From Moniliella sp. 'wahieum' (lineage: Eukaryota; Basidiomycota; Moniliellomycetes; Moniliellales; Moniliellaceae): DNA of 64,000 nucleotides. The stretch spans positions 42,895 to 106,894 of the forward strand of contig RSEE01000157.1 of the NCBI GenBank assembly GCA_003971905.1, in the 5' to 3' direction. Under the pieces are notes generated by a model. That model was not told the origin of the DNA. It was given only the letters and a program-made list of their open reading frames with translations, and made no database searches. Positions within the stretch are counted from its first letter, which is position 1. Each line of letters starts with the position of its first letter. This document shows positions 11,637 through 22,989 of the stretch, one piece after another. A program made the translations under genes and the position numbers.

Positions 11637-12372
11637 CTAATAATCTAGGTCCATGTGGTCTTCGGCGACCTCGCGCCGGCGCATGTCCTGATCCATCTGG
11701 CGGACGAGCGTCTCCTCGTTCTCGCCCATCTCGCGCAAGACCATTTCCTCGTCCTCGGCCATGTCGCGTAGGAGCCTCTCTTCCTCGAGGTACATTTCCT
11801 CTTCAGGCATATCGGCAGGAGGCTGATCGGGACCTGGGCCTAGCATCATTTCCTCCAAGTCGCGAAAAGCTCATCAATCTCCTTCTGGTCCAGCTTGTCC
11901 ATATTGTCCCTATCAAACAGATCGTCGCCATTGTCTTCGGGAGGGTCAGGAGTGTTGGCCGGTTCAATGGGCGCGCCACCTTCAACGTATTGGATGACCT
12001 GGCGGTAGACAATGTTGCGCGTGATCTTGGAAGGGGGGAGGAGAACTTTGAGGTCGTGGAGGGAGGAGACGCGAGAAAGAGCTACATAAAGCTGGCCATG
12101 AGCAAAAGGTAGGAGTGAGGAGATGAACACCGACATGGCGCAAGGTTTGACCCTGCGACTTGTTGATTGTCATGGCAAAGGCAGGGGTGATGGGAAACTG
12201 CCTGCGGGTAAAGCAAATGGGGCAGTCATCATCCTGCTCGCTTGTTAGAGCGATGCGGGGGATGGGGTAATGCTGTCCGGCAGCCTTTCCCGAGATGATG
12301 ATGGCGCCGATGGAATGCTGACCGGGGTTAACAACAATGAGGCGTGTGCCATTGACACTCCACACGGCCGCT
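11637..12372 (-). mobile_element. Helitron PIF1-type helicase, C-terminal fragment
   Basis: The reverse strand encodes the end of a PIF1-like helicase as found in Helitron Rep/Hel proteins. In order, it shows NGTRLIVV, PIPRIALT, RRQFPITPAFAMTINKSQGQ and GQLYVALSRVSS, the last two matching helicase motifs V and VI. A very acidic Glu/Met/Asp-rich tail follows and ends at 11637. Two frame changes (near 12110 and 11865) separate these blocks. The Rep nuclease and the Walker A/B half of the helicase are absent upstream of 12372, so this is a 5'-truncated, non-autonomous remnant. The call rests on the motif V-VI string. Confidence 0.85.
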
Positions 12373-13610
12373 TTCCCACCATCTACCAGTTGAAGTGTTT
12401 ATTCAGTTTGGTGCAACTAGCTAATAACGTGCAATTATGATGACCTCTCAGCCCTGGAACACACTGAAGTGCTGAGATGTTTTCGTGTCGCTCGACCTTA
12501 CCTACACTCCTTTCCTTGATCCCGGGCAAAGTAGAACTCGTGAAAACAAGGATCTGCAGGTATGGCGGCCTCACATATTACTGTATCTTTCACATCAGTG
12601 GGCTGTTGACCACCCTCAAATTCATCTTCTTTTTTTATCAGAAGAGGTCGAATGGAAAACAAGCCCCAAAATGTTGGGCTCCAATTTGTATTCGCTGTAT
12701 GACGGTCTGTTTGGGTCTATACCCAGCCGCTCGTTACGCATATGTTCCCGTTCGATCAGATTCGATGCCCATATATCGGACTATACTCACGGACATTTTT
12801 CAGTCATGTCGTAAAGCCAAACATATATATGCCTCTCTCCAGTCCCAGCGAGAGTGTGTGGCGAAGTGATTATCCATGATTGTAACACGCCTGCAAACGG
12901 CATTCCACACAGTCTGAAAAGGTCCTGGTCGTATATTATGTGCCTTCCCAGAGCTAATACTGATAAGTTAATAACAGTGGCTTCTCTCTTTTTATTGCTG
13001 TTTCGGTACCGAATCCTTCTAGTCCCTTTAAGTAGATGCGTATGGGTTCGTATAAAACTTCATCCTCTCGCCATGCCACTTGGGTCTGGTCGGCTCAGTT
13101 CGGAGGTAATATATGTATGTACCTCGATCAGAAGGAACTGTGGGGGGACAACTGAGAGAGGGACACAGGATCTCCCGACTGATAGGAATCGCGCCGTGAG
13201 AGACCCATAGGGGACTAGCTGGCCAAAATATCCCCCTAGTACACTGTGAATCTAAACTCTCTGGCCGGAAATACGTTTGTATGACACCGTCGACTTGCCT
13301 AAGAAAATGTGTATTCCAGAGAAAAGGGACTTTTAGTGATGTGCTCGGAGGTGCCGCGGCATGTTTTGGGAGCTTAGTTGGCTGTGAATGATGTGACGGG
13401 ACATCATCACTAACAACATCTCACCTCGTGTGAAGAACACCACAATCTCTTTTTGCTCAGCCTACCATACTATACATTCGATCATATCATCAAAGTTTTA
13501 TCATCATGGAACTCTCCCAGTGCAAAGAAGCCTTTGTTATGCGGATGGACTGATGTGTGCATCACTGTCGGTGACAGGCGAGTAGAGGGAACTTCACAGC
13601 AAGGTTATGT
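12373..13610. other. intergenic region, no gene seen
   Basis: This is lower-GC sequence upstream of the helicase fragment. Frames are short and none resembles a known family. A reverse frame at 12383-12574 may be a mutated part of the same mobile element, but I cannot show it. Confidence 0.4.
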
Positions 13611-13611
13611 T

Positions 13612-13858
13612 GTCTTCTTTCTTCTTCTTCTTCTTTTTCTTCTTCTTCTTTTTCTTCTTCTCTTTCTTCTTCTTCTTCTTCTTCTTCTTCTTCTTCTTCT
13701 TCTTCTTCTTCTCTTCTTCTTCTTCTTCTCTTCTTTTCTCTCTTCTTCTTCTTCTTTTCTTCTTCTTCTTTTCTTCTTCGTTTCTTCTTCTTCTCTCTTC
13801 TTCTTTCTTCTTCTTCTTCTCCTCCTTCCTCCTCCTCCTCCTCCTCCTCCCCCTGCTC
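13612..13858. repeat. long CTT/GAA microsatellite
   Basis: About 245 bp of nearly uninterrupted pyrimidine tract, mainly CTT with some CT, TTTC and terminal CTC units. It forms open frames in all phases on both strands (poly Phe/Leu/Ser, or poly Lys/Arg/Glu), which are artefacts. Mirror-symmetric purine-pyrimidine tracts of this length can adopt triplex DNA. Confidence 0.95.
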
Positions 13859-16008
13859 TCCCCCTGCTCCTCCTCTCCTGCTCTTGTTTATGCATGGGAG
13901 CATATGTCTCTCAGGAGCTAGACAATAAACCCTATATGACATCGCCGCCATCGCCGCATTGCCATACGCCACACATTCCCATCAGTTTTCATCTCTACTT
14001 GATAAAAACATGGGAAAAGCCCTCTGACACTATTGACACAGCCAGCCCAGCATGGGCAATCTAATTTCGCCTCTCCAGCGGTGTGGAACGACGGTGGAAC
14101 GATAGCTAAGGTGGCGACGGTGGAAAGGTGGCTAAGATGTCGACGCAAACAGGCTATAGGACCGATGGTCTCCTAGTTGCTGTGTACTACTATAAATCTC
14201 CTACAGTAGGCATGGTGATGGAGGACAACATGTAAGTTCTGCGTAAGACCTCAGGGAAGAGATAGGCCACCCCTAGGTGCTTAGATACAAAAAAGGGGGC
14301 CAAAGTTACTTACCGGAAGGTGGTAGATGAGTAATGCTACGGTAACGCAGTGAACGCCGATGCGAGAAGAGCATAGGCCGTTGTTGAGTCATTGGAATGC
14401 AACAGTGAAGCAAAGTCTCATAGGGGGGCATTCGGGAGCCATTATTCCCCCTGGTCATGACGGAACGCGGGTACTATGCGCCACACAATTGTGTAACCAA
14501 GATGTTTTGCCACTGGAACGAGCTTATTTTGCTGGCGAGGTACTAACTGTGGAGATGGTTCTGTCGGGATGTGACCCACTTGGTCACTGTTTGATCACAA
14601 AGTTGATTGGTCCCTGATTTGTTCTAGACTACCCTCTGTTTTCCCTCTTTGTTTATGCTCCCCTTCTTCCTCCGTGTGACTTGCTCACATGTTCTTCTAT
14701 TCTTCTCCGAGGTATATATAGACCTCGCCCTCTTTCCACTCGATGAATATGATCCTCATCCTTTCCCCCCTCTCCATCTCCTATTAGGTGCCTCACTAGC
14801 ATACCGACCACGCTCAGCACTCATTCCACTTTCGTATCCTCAAGCGCTAGTATATTTCTGTGATTTGGAAGAACATGGCGGGCGTTAGAGGGTCCTGTGA
14901 GACCTGTTGAGAAAACACACCATACAGAACTGAGCTCTTATTGCGTTCTTCAAGCTTGACACGAACTGTCACGGCACCCGTCACGGATGAGCGAGAGCGT
15001 GCTGGGCGCTGCCTTTTCCCTCAAGTTTCGCAATACTATATGTATTCAGATGTATTCAGAAGCTATATACTCTCTTCCTGTTTTCCCTTCTCCTCTACTG
15101 TGAAGAAAAAGCCCTACACTGATTCATCTACGGACGGACTGGAGGTATACGTACCAGCGAAGGAGAATAGCGACGTCCTGATCCACCTGGTTAAGGAGAC
15201 CGCAAAATGGATGCTGAAGCGCTGAAGCGTATAGGACAGTATAGCGTAGGCGATCAATTGCGGGTGAGAGATAGGCATTGGTGGTATAGGAAGCAGGACG
15301 AGGGCTTAGCGTTAAGGCTTAGCGCTAAGTTTTAGCCCTAAAAGGCCTAACAGGAGAAAAAGCCGCTAGTCGCTGATTGATTATCCGTGGCTAGGCCCTG
15401 CGGCCGGAAGTGCCCCTCCACGATCGGGGACCACAGTCCCCGTAGCTGCAGGATGCTGCAATGGGCGTAGAAGCGTATGGGATACAGTTGCGTAGGCGAT
15501 CGTTTGGGGTGAGATACTATACTACCTTAGCCTTTTTGGCCGCTGCCCCACGGGACTTGTGGATCGAACGCAAGGCGCAACGCGTAACGCGTGACGCGTA
15601 AAGCGGGTATCGTGTAAGAACGCTTATTTCTGCGTTTGCTGTTGCGTCTGCCTATTCGCCTGGCTGTGCATGTGAAGCTCTAGTTCATCTCGAAGTTTCA
15701 AATGTCAAAATCCAATGCCAGTCTGATCCGAACAGCGTATCCATATACACCCCACAGGGCTCTGCTATAGAAGCTGTGCGAGTTTGCTATGTACGCGCCT
15801 CCCCCCTGGTCCGATCCCGTCCGATCCGGGCAGACCTATGTCGGGTCGGATGTAGCGCCGACTTTCGGCGTTGCGGCTCCTCTGGTCGCTGCCGCCCATC
15901 TCCGATGCTGAGGCGCGCGGGCGGCAGCCTCTCATATCTCAGACTTCACATCGATCTCACACGCCACGACTCTCCTCGATCCTAAGGAACTCGGGTCAGA
16001 TCCCGCAT
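13859..16008. other. intergenic region, no gene seen
   Basis: About 2.1 kb without a recognisable gene. The largest isolated frame (14360-14617, plus, 85 codons) matches no family I know. Small palindromic clusters such as GCTTAGCGCTAAG occur near 15310-15340. Confidence 0.4.
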
Positions 16009-17033
16009 CTTGAAGCTTGAAGCTTGAAGGTTGAACTAGAGGCAAAAGCCTGAGCCTAAGGGAGGCCAAGGGAGCTTCAGTATACCAGTCTATCACTCTC
16101 AGGCCGGAGGCGCCGCCTGAGGGAGGTCTGAGGATCTGAGGGGGCTTGAAGCTTGAAGGGCTTGAAGGGCTTGAAGCTTGAAGCTTGACGCTCGAGGAGC
16201 TTGAAATCGTTCAACGTCCAACGTTCATTATCATTCCTTTCTCAAAGAAGCCTGGTCTGTGCTCGGGATCTTCCGGTTCCCATGGAGTCAAAGGCGTGAC
16301 GCGTGACTGTTTCATCAATCACCGATCATAGATCACCGGGTGTACACCGTCACGCGCGTCAGGGAGCCTCAAGACCTCGATCAGTGTCTGGAGAGCAGGG
16401 TAGCCGGTACGGCAGGGTTTGCTGTCGCATTAGGCCTTAGGCCTTTGGCCCTACTTAGGGCCTTGATTCAAAAGGGTCACCCGGTCACGCGCACGCTTCA
16501 ACCTTAGTTGTCCCCAATTTCCCCACCCAGAAGCTCAGGCCACCCTGGCACAACGTGTAGCGTTTAATTTTTGTGTCTTTGCCACCAGCCACTATGCCCA
16601 GGGACCTTTCTCCCGGACATGCGACCGGCAACTAGAGCGACCTCTGCAAGCCACATTTACTGTCTTTGCAGCTTGAGTACTTGGTACTTGATGCACTTGA
16701 GTGCATTGAATCAAATTGAGAGTCTTGAAGCTTGAAGCTTGAAGCAGGAGTAGCATGGATAGGTAGCATCTTGAATGAGCTGGAGCTTGAGCGCTTGAGC
16801 AGGCTTGAAGCTTGAGGCTTGAAGCTTGAAGCTGAGGGCTTGAGGCCTGGGGGATCTGAGGCTGGCGTTCGCAGACCATATGGCCAGGCTTCTTGGTATC
16901 TATACTCGGGACTGTGAAAGAATCAACAGCTGAGCACTATGATGCATGGTACAACCCTGCACATGATGCATGATGCATGTGACATGTGACGTAGTGACAC
17001 TAGTGACTAGTGACTAGTGACTAGTGATAGTGA
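16009..17033. repeat. AAGCTTG heptamer arrays and TAGTGAC heptamers
   Basis: Several blocks of tandem CTTGAAG units occur at about 16009-16030, 16144-16190, 16723-16745 and 16802-16832. A separate TAGTGAC heptamer array lies at about 16992-17033. The blocks are embedded in AGGCCT/GAGGCC-rich sequence. No gene is visible. Confidence 0.85.
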
Positions 17034-17084
17034 CATAGCGACACTCCCCATGGGTGACCGGTGATGCGAGATGCGTGAGATGGG

Positions 17085-17118
17085 TAATCGATAATCGATA
17101 ATCGATAATCGATAATCG
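17085..17118. repeat. AATCGATA octamer tandem repeat
   Basis: A little over four perfect copies of an 8 bp unit. A shorter relative (ATCGATTATCGATTATCG) occurs near 8298. Confidence 0.9.
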
Positions 17119-18198
17119 GGAATGCGTAGTGCATCATAATGGGGGGGGTGTTTACTTTATGTAGTTGCACAAGTAGGGACTCTGAGATCTGATGTATGAG
17201 CATGATGCGTGATGGGCTAGCAGCACGCCAGAGCAGCCAGAGCACGCCGACCATCTGCTGCGTTGTTGCCACTGCAACGCCACGACGCTGCCAGGGTACT
17301 GTTGTTTCACTCCGCCCAGGCAGCCACTGGCAGATGGGATCTACATAATACAGAGCGTTGTGAAAACTGGTGCATGAGCACACTTGTCAGTAGTACTCTG
17401 TACTCAGGCTGCCAGTAGTACACTTGAGCATGTGAGCACAGAGTATCGAGTACAGAATACTGAGCACGCATCAAGTCCTCCATCCGGTTTCTATAGCCGG
17501 AACGGATACAGCCTGTGGCCTGAGGTACAGGCCTGACTGGCCTGAAGGCCTGAGATCTGAGACCCAATACAGCTTAATTACCGTCTAATATTTAATGCAA
17601 TGATTAGTGATCGAAATGATCAGCGGCTGAGCCGCAGTGCCTCCGCAGCAGTCAACTGCTAAGCTGTCTCAACAGCACAAGCAAACTGGTAACCGGTAAA
17701 CGTGGTAAACGTTAAACGCTAAACTTAACGTTAACCGCGCTCAACACTAAGTACTAACTCCTAAAAGCGTTCTTGCTTCCATGTACGTTAGACGTGGTAA
17801 ACGTTAAACATCACGCGTCACGTGTCACACCCGGCTTGTTCGCTCTCGGAGCACTCGTCCCACGTTCCTGTGTCTGCTGGCGGGCTTGGCTCTGTTCGGC
17901 TTGGTTTTTGGGCCCTGCCATCAGGATGGCCATCATGCATCAACGGTTCACCTTCACCTTCATCTTCAAGCTTCAAGCTCCAAGCTTCAGCTTCAGCTTC
18001 ACCCGCGCGCCCTCGACGCCTCAACAATCCTGTTCCAACAAGCTTTTGGCCCACCATCGGTTTTCCGCCCCTGCGCCTCAGCTTGTTAGGCCCGCCCGCT
18101 GTCTGTTTCCACCATCTTTGAACCTCTTCTTGCTTGCGGCCTCTCGCTCCAACCGCCGGCTTACTCGCCCACCACATACACACCTTACGGCGTGTCCA
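17119..18198. promoter_or_regulatory. upstream region of the Zn2Cys6 gene
   Basis: No gene seen. From 17350 to 17480 there are AGTACT/ACTCAG motifs, and from 17690 to 17810 there are repeated TAAACGTTAAAC-like steps. From 17940 to 18180 the plus strand is C/T-rich and includes a CTTCAAGCTTCAAG block (17964-18000), as expected for a fungal 5' leader. Confidence 0.4.
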
Positions 18199-19565
18199 AT
18201 GTTCTACCAAGATGCAGCTGGCTGTGGCCTCTCGGCACCGTCTCCGCCCCAGCCTCGCCCTGAGCTCCCGCTGCCCGACGTCTTGACCCTCGACACACTC
18301 TCTCAACCCTTGCCGTCTCAGCCCCTGGTGACCGTTGGCCAAGCGCCATTCCCACCCTTCGACGGCCCGCATCATGGGGAGCCCCCCGCCTTCCCCACAC
18401 CACATCCGCACGCACCAGCTTCGAATCCGCTCCCTCCCCTGGCGCTTCCCTCCTCGGACTCGACCCAGCACCCCGTGCCTTACCCGCTAACGAGCCCCCA
18501 ATCGCCCTTTGGCCTGGGGGTCTACAGGCACAGTCTCGTTTCCCGTGGCCTGGATCGAGTGAATAGCATTGACACCCCCCCTCCAACTACGGGCACCTGG
18601 TCTCATTCATCAACCCCAGCACAGCTCGGGGGCGCATCTCTTCTTCTTCGCGCTATCGCCTGCCGGAGATAGTGCGGACACGTCTCCTGTATGGACTGCA
18701 GCGGAAACCAATTGGGCGCCTACGGATATGGCCTTTGGAGTACCCCCTCTCTGGAGGTAGAGCCACTGGGAACCAACCTGCTTGGCCTTCAGCTTCGGGA
18801 TCAGTCGTACTTTTGTGGTCCCCTCTCTGTGCCCCCGACAACTCAGGTACGGTCTTTCCCCGTTCTCTTGACCTAGTTTTGGAGATGCTGGACTGACCCT
18901 CCTTGACACTCAGCTTGCTACGACTGCTGCACTCTCCCCCTTCTCAAGCCAAGGGCCTTCGACGGACAGGAGTAGTATATCGTCTTCTACCAATATGTTT
19001 AACCTTTTCAGTGAAGCAGGAGACTCCCACCTCCTGCATTCTCCTGGCCTGAACAGTTACACACCAGGAAGGAGGGTCACTCTCCCAAGCCTTCCTGTCC
19101 CTTACGACTATCCGCCACGTCCCGTGCCGACACCTATCACTTACTCTTTCTTGTCCCGGCCATATGACTGGGGGAGTCTTGACACAACCAAGAATCCCGT
19201 CCCTATCCAGCGGCGTAAATTCAAGAGGAGCAAGACAGGCTGCCTTGTGTGTCGGAGACGGAAAGTTCGCTGCTCTCAGGACGGTCTTCCCTGCCGACAA
19301 TGCAAGATTGGCAAGCGGGAGTGCCATTATAGAAAGCCACCCCAAGACGATTCTTCATCCCAGCAACAAGAGGATGCTAGTGACAACGCGTCGCCCTCCG
19401 GTACCCCTGACTACCTACCTGTACCTTTGCTCAAGGAGACCCTGAATGATCCAAGTTGCCTGCGCGGTCGGCGTCATTCCGGGTGTGACCTTCCCTACTG
19501 ATCTAGCCACATTCCATCCTGAGGAAATTTTCCAAGTGCCCTTGACCAAGTCTGCTCTGTTTTGA
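18199..19565 (+). CDS. Zn2Cys6 transcription factor (frameshifted)
   Basis: This is a nuclear DNA-binding regulator; its target genes cannot be read from the sequence. ATG 18199 opens a Pro/Ser-rich N-terminal region of roughly 220 residues without a known domain. A 67 bp intron (18847-18913) separates this from the exon carrying the binuclear zinc cluster, with six Cys spaced CX2CX6CX6CX2CX6C at about 19235-19325 and basic residues between the second and third Cys. The sequence before it (FKRSKTG) and the following HYRKPPQD are typical. The frame breaks near 18640 and 18740, before the intron. The exon's own frame stops at 19501. A shift near 19440 would give a hydrophobic ending that stops at 19565, so the terminus is unsettled. 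No fungal-TF middle homology domain is seen. Confidence 0.8.
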
Positions 19566-20109
19566 ATTTGCCCACGACCTGTACCATCTTCTGCGCCCAT
19601 CCCACTTCCCGGCCAATTTCCTTTTGCCTCTTTCGTTTTTCGCACAAGATGAACTCAACTCTCTATATCCTAGATGAATTACTGTGCATGGTGTTCATCT
19701 GTGATGCAGTGTGCGAGACGGTAATTGCATGCCCATATATACAGTAAAGCAGGGCATACGCCTGGCCCGGAAAATGCACGACACGAACACCTACGATGGT
19801 GTGGAAAGGGCATGTTTCTTTCGACATATAGACTGCACCAATAACTGGGAACGATCAGCTGTGACGCTCCCGATTGCTACGCACCCCCGGTGTTCCAACC
19901 AAGCGCATCGCGCCGACCCCGAGAGATTGTTGTGTCTCTACACAAACGTATGCCCACCAGAACCGCCTGGAAACTCGTAGTTACCAAGTAATTTGTCTTC
20001 TAAAAAGGAAATCATTCCCAGTGCCCCCCATACACCGAAAAGTTATCCCTGTTGCCGTCTCACAGCAGGCGATACGAGATCTGCTCGTCGTGCATCCCAC
20101 GTCGTACTA
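19566..20109. other. intergenic region, no gene seen
   Basis: The 3' flank of the Zn2Cys6 gene runs into the broken end of the EF-G copy. A short reverse stretch near 20000-20110 still faintly resembles EF-G domain IV, so the pseudogene may extend here. Confidence 0.4.
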
Positions 20110-21863
20110 ACGGCGCATGCGCTCCACGTAAATGTCCAAGTGAAGTTCTCCCGTACCGCTGATAATTGTCTCCTTCGAGTCGCAGTCCACATGGACGCGG
20201 AAAGTGGGGTCCTCTTTCTGGAAGCGATTCAAAGCGCTGCTAAGTTGGCATCCAACACGTCCTTGGAGTCTGGGTTAATCGAGAGCGAAATGACACGCTC
20301 CGGCACAAACATCTCTGTCACAGTGAGCTCGGTATTACCGTCGGTGACCGTGTCGCCCCCCGAGGAACACGCGACGCCAAACATGGCACAAACCTCATCG
20401 GGACCCACCTTGTCCACCTCCTCCATTTCGTCGGAGTGCAGGCGAATCAAGCGGGGGACCTTGATGCACTTTCCAAGGCGAATATATGATCTGGTTGTCA
20501 CTTGAGCATGCCTTGGTACATACGCATGTACGTCAGTTGTCCATACCGCCCTTCTTCCAGTTAAAACGCCAAACCAACTATGGGTGCCATAGCGACAGTT
20601 GCAAGCTCGACACAGGGCACCGTGGCGGCTTGACGAGCCGCTTCAATCTCATCCTCGTCCTCCAATCCCTCAATAGCCTTGGTCACGGCAACCTTCATGA
20701 CCGCAGGGCTGACACCAGAGGCCTCAGCCGTGACCTCCTCTGCGTTGGGAAGGTAGTTGCAGACACCATCTAGCATGGACTTCACGCCCTTGTTTTTAAT
20801 GGCTGATGACCCCATGAAGACGGGAGTGAACTTGCAGGCAATGGTGGCACGACGGATAGCTTCACCAGCTCCTTGGGTGATGGGCTCTTTTCCTCCATGA
20901 CCAACTTGGCCGTGCCGCGGGCGAATGTAGACAAAATCCACATCAGCCAGTGCCTCATTGAGTTCTTGGCGTTTCCCACGGGCAAAGTCGATCAAGTCAG
21001 CCGGAATGTCGTCCAATTCTTGCCTACGACGCTTTCGAAATGGCCAAGTTACCCGCGTTCCAAATCAGCAGAAGCAGAGTAACTAACGTACCCTTGGTAC
21101 CCTTGTTGTACGCTGCCGTCCAGCGGAACAAGTCGACAATACCGTTGAACTCCTCGTCGCGCTCAATGGGAATCTGGACAGCAGGAGCCGCATTAAGCTT
21201 CAGCTTTGCCTTGGCGGTCCATATTATGATGAGGAGATGCGTGGTACCGCTTCATCTGCCGATCGACCGTGATCGTCTGTGACTGCCCGCCTGCCACACG
21301 CACACAAGACCAGGATCGAACCATCCAGCACACGGAGCGCACATTCCACCTCAATCGTAACGTCGACGTTGCCCGGAGTGTCAACGATGTTGCTCTTGAA
21401 CTCCTCCTTGCCCTCACCCTCGGCGAGCATGGCCGTATCGCCCGATACGCTGGCCTGCTCCCAAGGCGGAGTGGCCCACCAAGAGCCTTATGCGGCGGCC
21501 GACTGGATGGTAATTCCCTTTCGCGTTCCAAATCCATGTGGTGCATCTTGGGCCAACATTGTCCTTGTCACGGACTTCGTGGATGCCCTTGATACGGCAA
21601 GTGTAAAAGAGCACGCGCTCCGTCAACGTTGTCGTTCCAGAGTCGATGTGAGCGGAAACACCGATATTGCGCTGGCGCAGCAGCGCGGGCAACGGCCGCT
21701 ATCGAAAAGAGCCGGACGATCTGACCAGCCGTAGCCGCCCGAGCGGAGGATGTGTTGGTGGATGAGGCGAGAGACACACAAGAAGCAACGATAGGAGCAG
21801 AGGCGCGGATGGATATGCGGGCCAGTAGCGGCGAGGAGCACGCAAGAAGCGCCCGCGAACCAT
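20110..21863 (-). pseudogene. MEF1: mitochondrial elongation factor G, decayed and truncated
   Basis: Intact MEF1 moves tRNAs and mRNA through the mitochondrial ribosome. Recognisable blocks run 5' to 3' on the reverse strand. An Arg/Ser/Ala-rich leader comes first, then [18 protein letters not shown] and GIHEV. Next are [45 protein letters not shown] and [13 protein letters not shown]. The last are [27 protein letters not shown] and [15 protein letters not shown] 68 bp intron (21091-21024) is still recognisable. Defects exceed simple indels. The P-loop reads SGTTT where SGKTT is expected, SGMGELH has become SGTGELH, and stop codons follow VGLAF and YQGMLK. Another stop follows ERMRR, after which domains IV-V are nearly unreadable. 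Several frame breaks are also present. Sequencing error is not excluded for individual changes. Confidence 0.8.
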
Positions 21864-22449
21864 CGCGGCCAACCCAGCGTGGGAGAAGTCGGCTTGTAGC
21901 GCCACAGGCAGAGCCCAGGATCTCCAAAATCCTTTCGGCCCGAGCACGGATTCCAGGCTATCGCTCCTGCGCTGAGGCTCAGCGCTGAGCTCAGCGCGCT
22001 CAGCTGGCTTTTTTTCCCAAGCAAGGACGCGGGGTCAGCAGCAGCCACTTCCACTACCTCGGGTGGTCGCTTTAAACGCCATGGTGAGTATAATAGCGAG
22101 TCACCTATGCCAGCGCTTTTACAAAATCCCTTGTAGGGGACCAGTCTCACGGATGAGCACCGCTAATGGCGCTAATGGGAGTCCTCAGCATGAACGATAC
22201 AATGGCTGCGTGGGCCACTCACTGGGATGGAGGATGCGATGATGCTACGGGGATATGTGTAGTTTACCCGATCAACTGAATCCAGCTGGGAAGGGGGGGA
22301 GGGCAGTAGCAGTGCGCCCTTGGCTGTGTAGGCGCCGTCGTAGTGTCCACCCGCCCACGCCTTGATCTGGGTCGTAGAGAGCACGCGCCAGTAGATTGAC
22401 AGGGTTGCATTGGGGTTATCATTGCAGAGACCAGTCCATTTTTTGCGCC
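21864..22449. other. spacer between MEF1-like copy and ACP1
   Basis: This is the upstream region of the EF-G copy and 3' flank of ACP1. An alternative start at 22082 gives a short frame that stops after 15 codons. Nothing else recognised. Confidence 0.4.
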
Positions 22450-22989
22450 TCAGAGCGCTACACACAGACGCACACACACACACAAGTTAGTCAATGCGAT
22501 CCACCACCAACCAAAGCAGTCCGCACACATACCCTGGGGTACTGATTCGACGTAGTCAATCATGTCCTTGACCGTCTCAATCATTAGCACATCTTCGTCT
22601 TCCATAGCAAGGTCAAACTCGAACTCCATCTCCATAATGACGTCGATCACATCGAGGCTGTCGAGACCCAGGTCAGCCTCGAGGTACGATTCGGGCGCAA
22701 TCTTGGTCTGATCCGCCTTCTCGAAGCCCTTAAAAATGTGAACACGCTCGGTAATCTGCTCGCGCGAGGGAGGGCCGGCATCGCTATAGCAGCGCACAGA
22801 CGCTGGAACGGACAAGGGTGGTGGGAGAGTGGCACGCGCCGAGGCGAGCAGCATCGGCCGGGCCAGGGCCATGGAAGCGGCCGGCACCGACACACGGGCG
22901 GCAGGGCGACATGCAGCCATGGGCGCACGAGCAGCAACACTGCGCAGGGCGCCCGTGCAGGATCGGGCAACAGACACGGACGGCAGCAT
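22450..22989 (-). CDS. ACP1: mitochondrial acyl carrier protein
   Basis: ACP carries acyl chains on phosphopantetheine for mitochondrial fatty acid and lipoate synthesis. It is also a subunit of complex I and of iron-sulfur assembly. ATG 22989 opens an Ala/Arg/Pro-rich leader of about 70 residues ending near RCYSDAGPPS. The carrier domain follows, with the attachment serine in DLGLDSLDVIDV and the acidic helix EFEFDLAMEDED, then ETVKDMIDYVESVPQ. A 75 bp intron (22532-22458, GTATGT..TAG with CTAAC) precedes a tiny last exon that gives Ala-Leu and a stop. The total is 154 residues, of normal length. The intron is a multiple of three and has no stop, so a retained form would stay open. The frame is intact. 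Confidence 0.95.
   Translation of the reverse strand: MLPSVSVARSCTGALRSVAARAPMAACRPAARVSVPAASMALARPMLLASARATLPPPLSVPASVRCYSDAGPPSREQITERVHIFKGFEKADQTKIAPESYLEADLGLDSLDVIDVIMEMEFEFDLAMEDEDVLMIETVKDMIDYVESVPQGMCADCFGWWWIALTNLCVCVRLCVAL

Noticed and set aside
13453-14064. Long open frame of poly-Leu/Phe/Ser on the plus strand and poly-Arg/Lys/Glu on the minus strand
   Set aside because: It is a direct translation of the CTT/GAA microsatellite and is open in all frames; no conserved sequence is present.
14360-14617. 85-codon plus-strand frame in the gene-poor island
   Set aside because: No signal peptide, domain or neighbouring exon; size is within chance expectation.
16009-17118. CRISPR-like array
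   Set aside because: Units are 7-8 bp tandem repeats without spacers of constant length, and the genome is eukaryotic.
18000-18470. Reverse-strand frame of 217 codons rich in Gly, Arg and Glu
   Set aside because: It is antisense to the leader and N-terminal region of the Zn2Cys6 gene and has no motif of its own.
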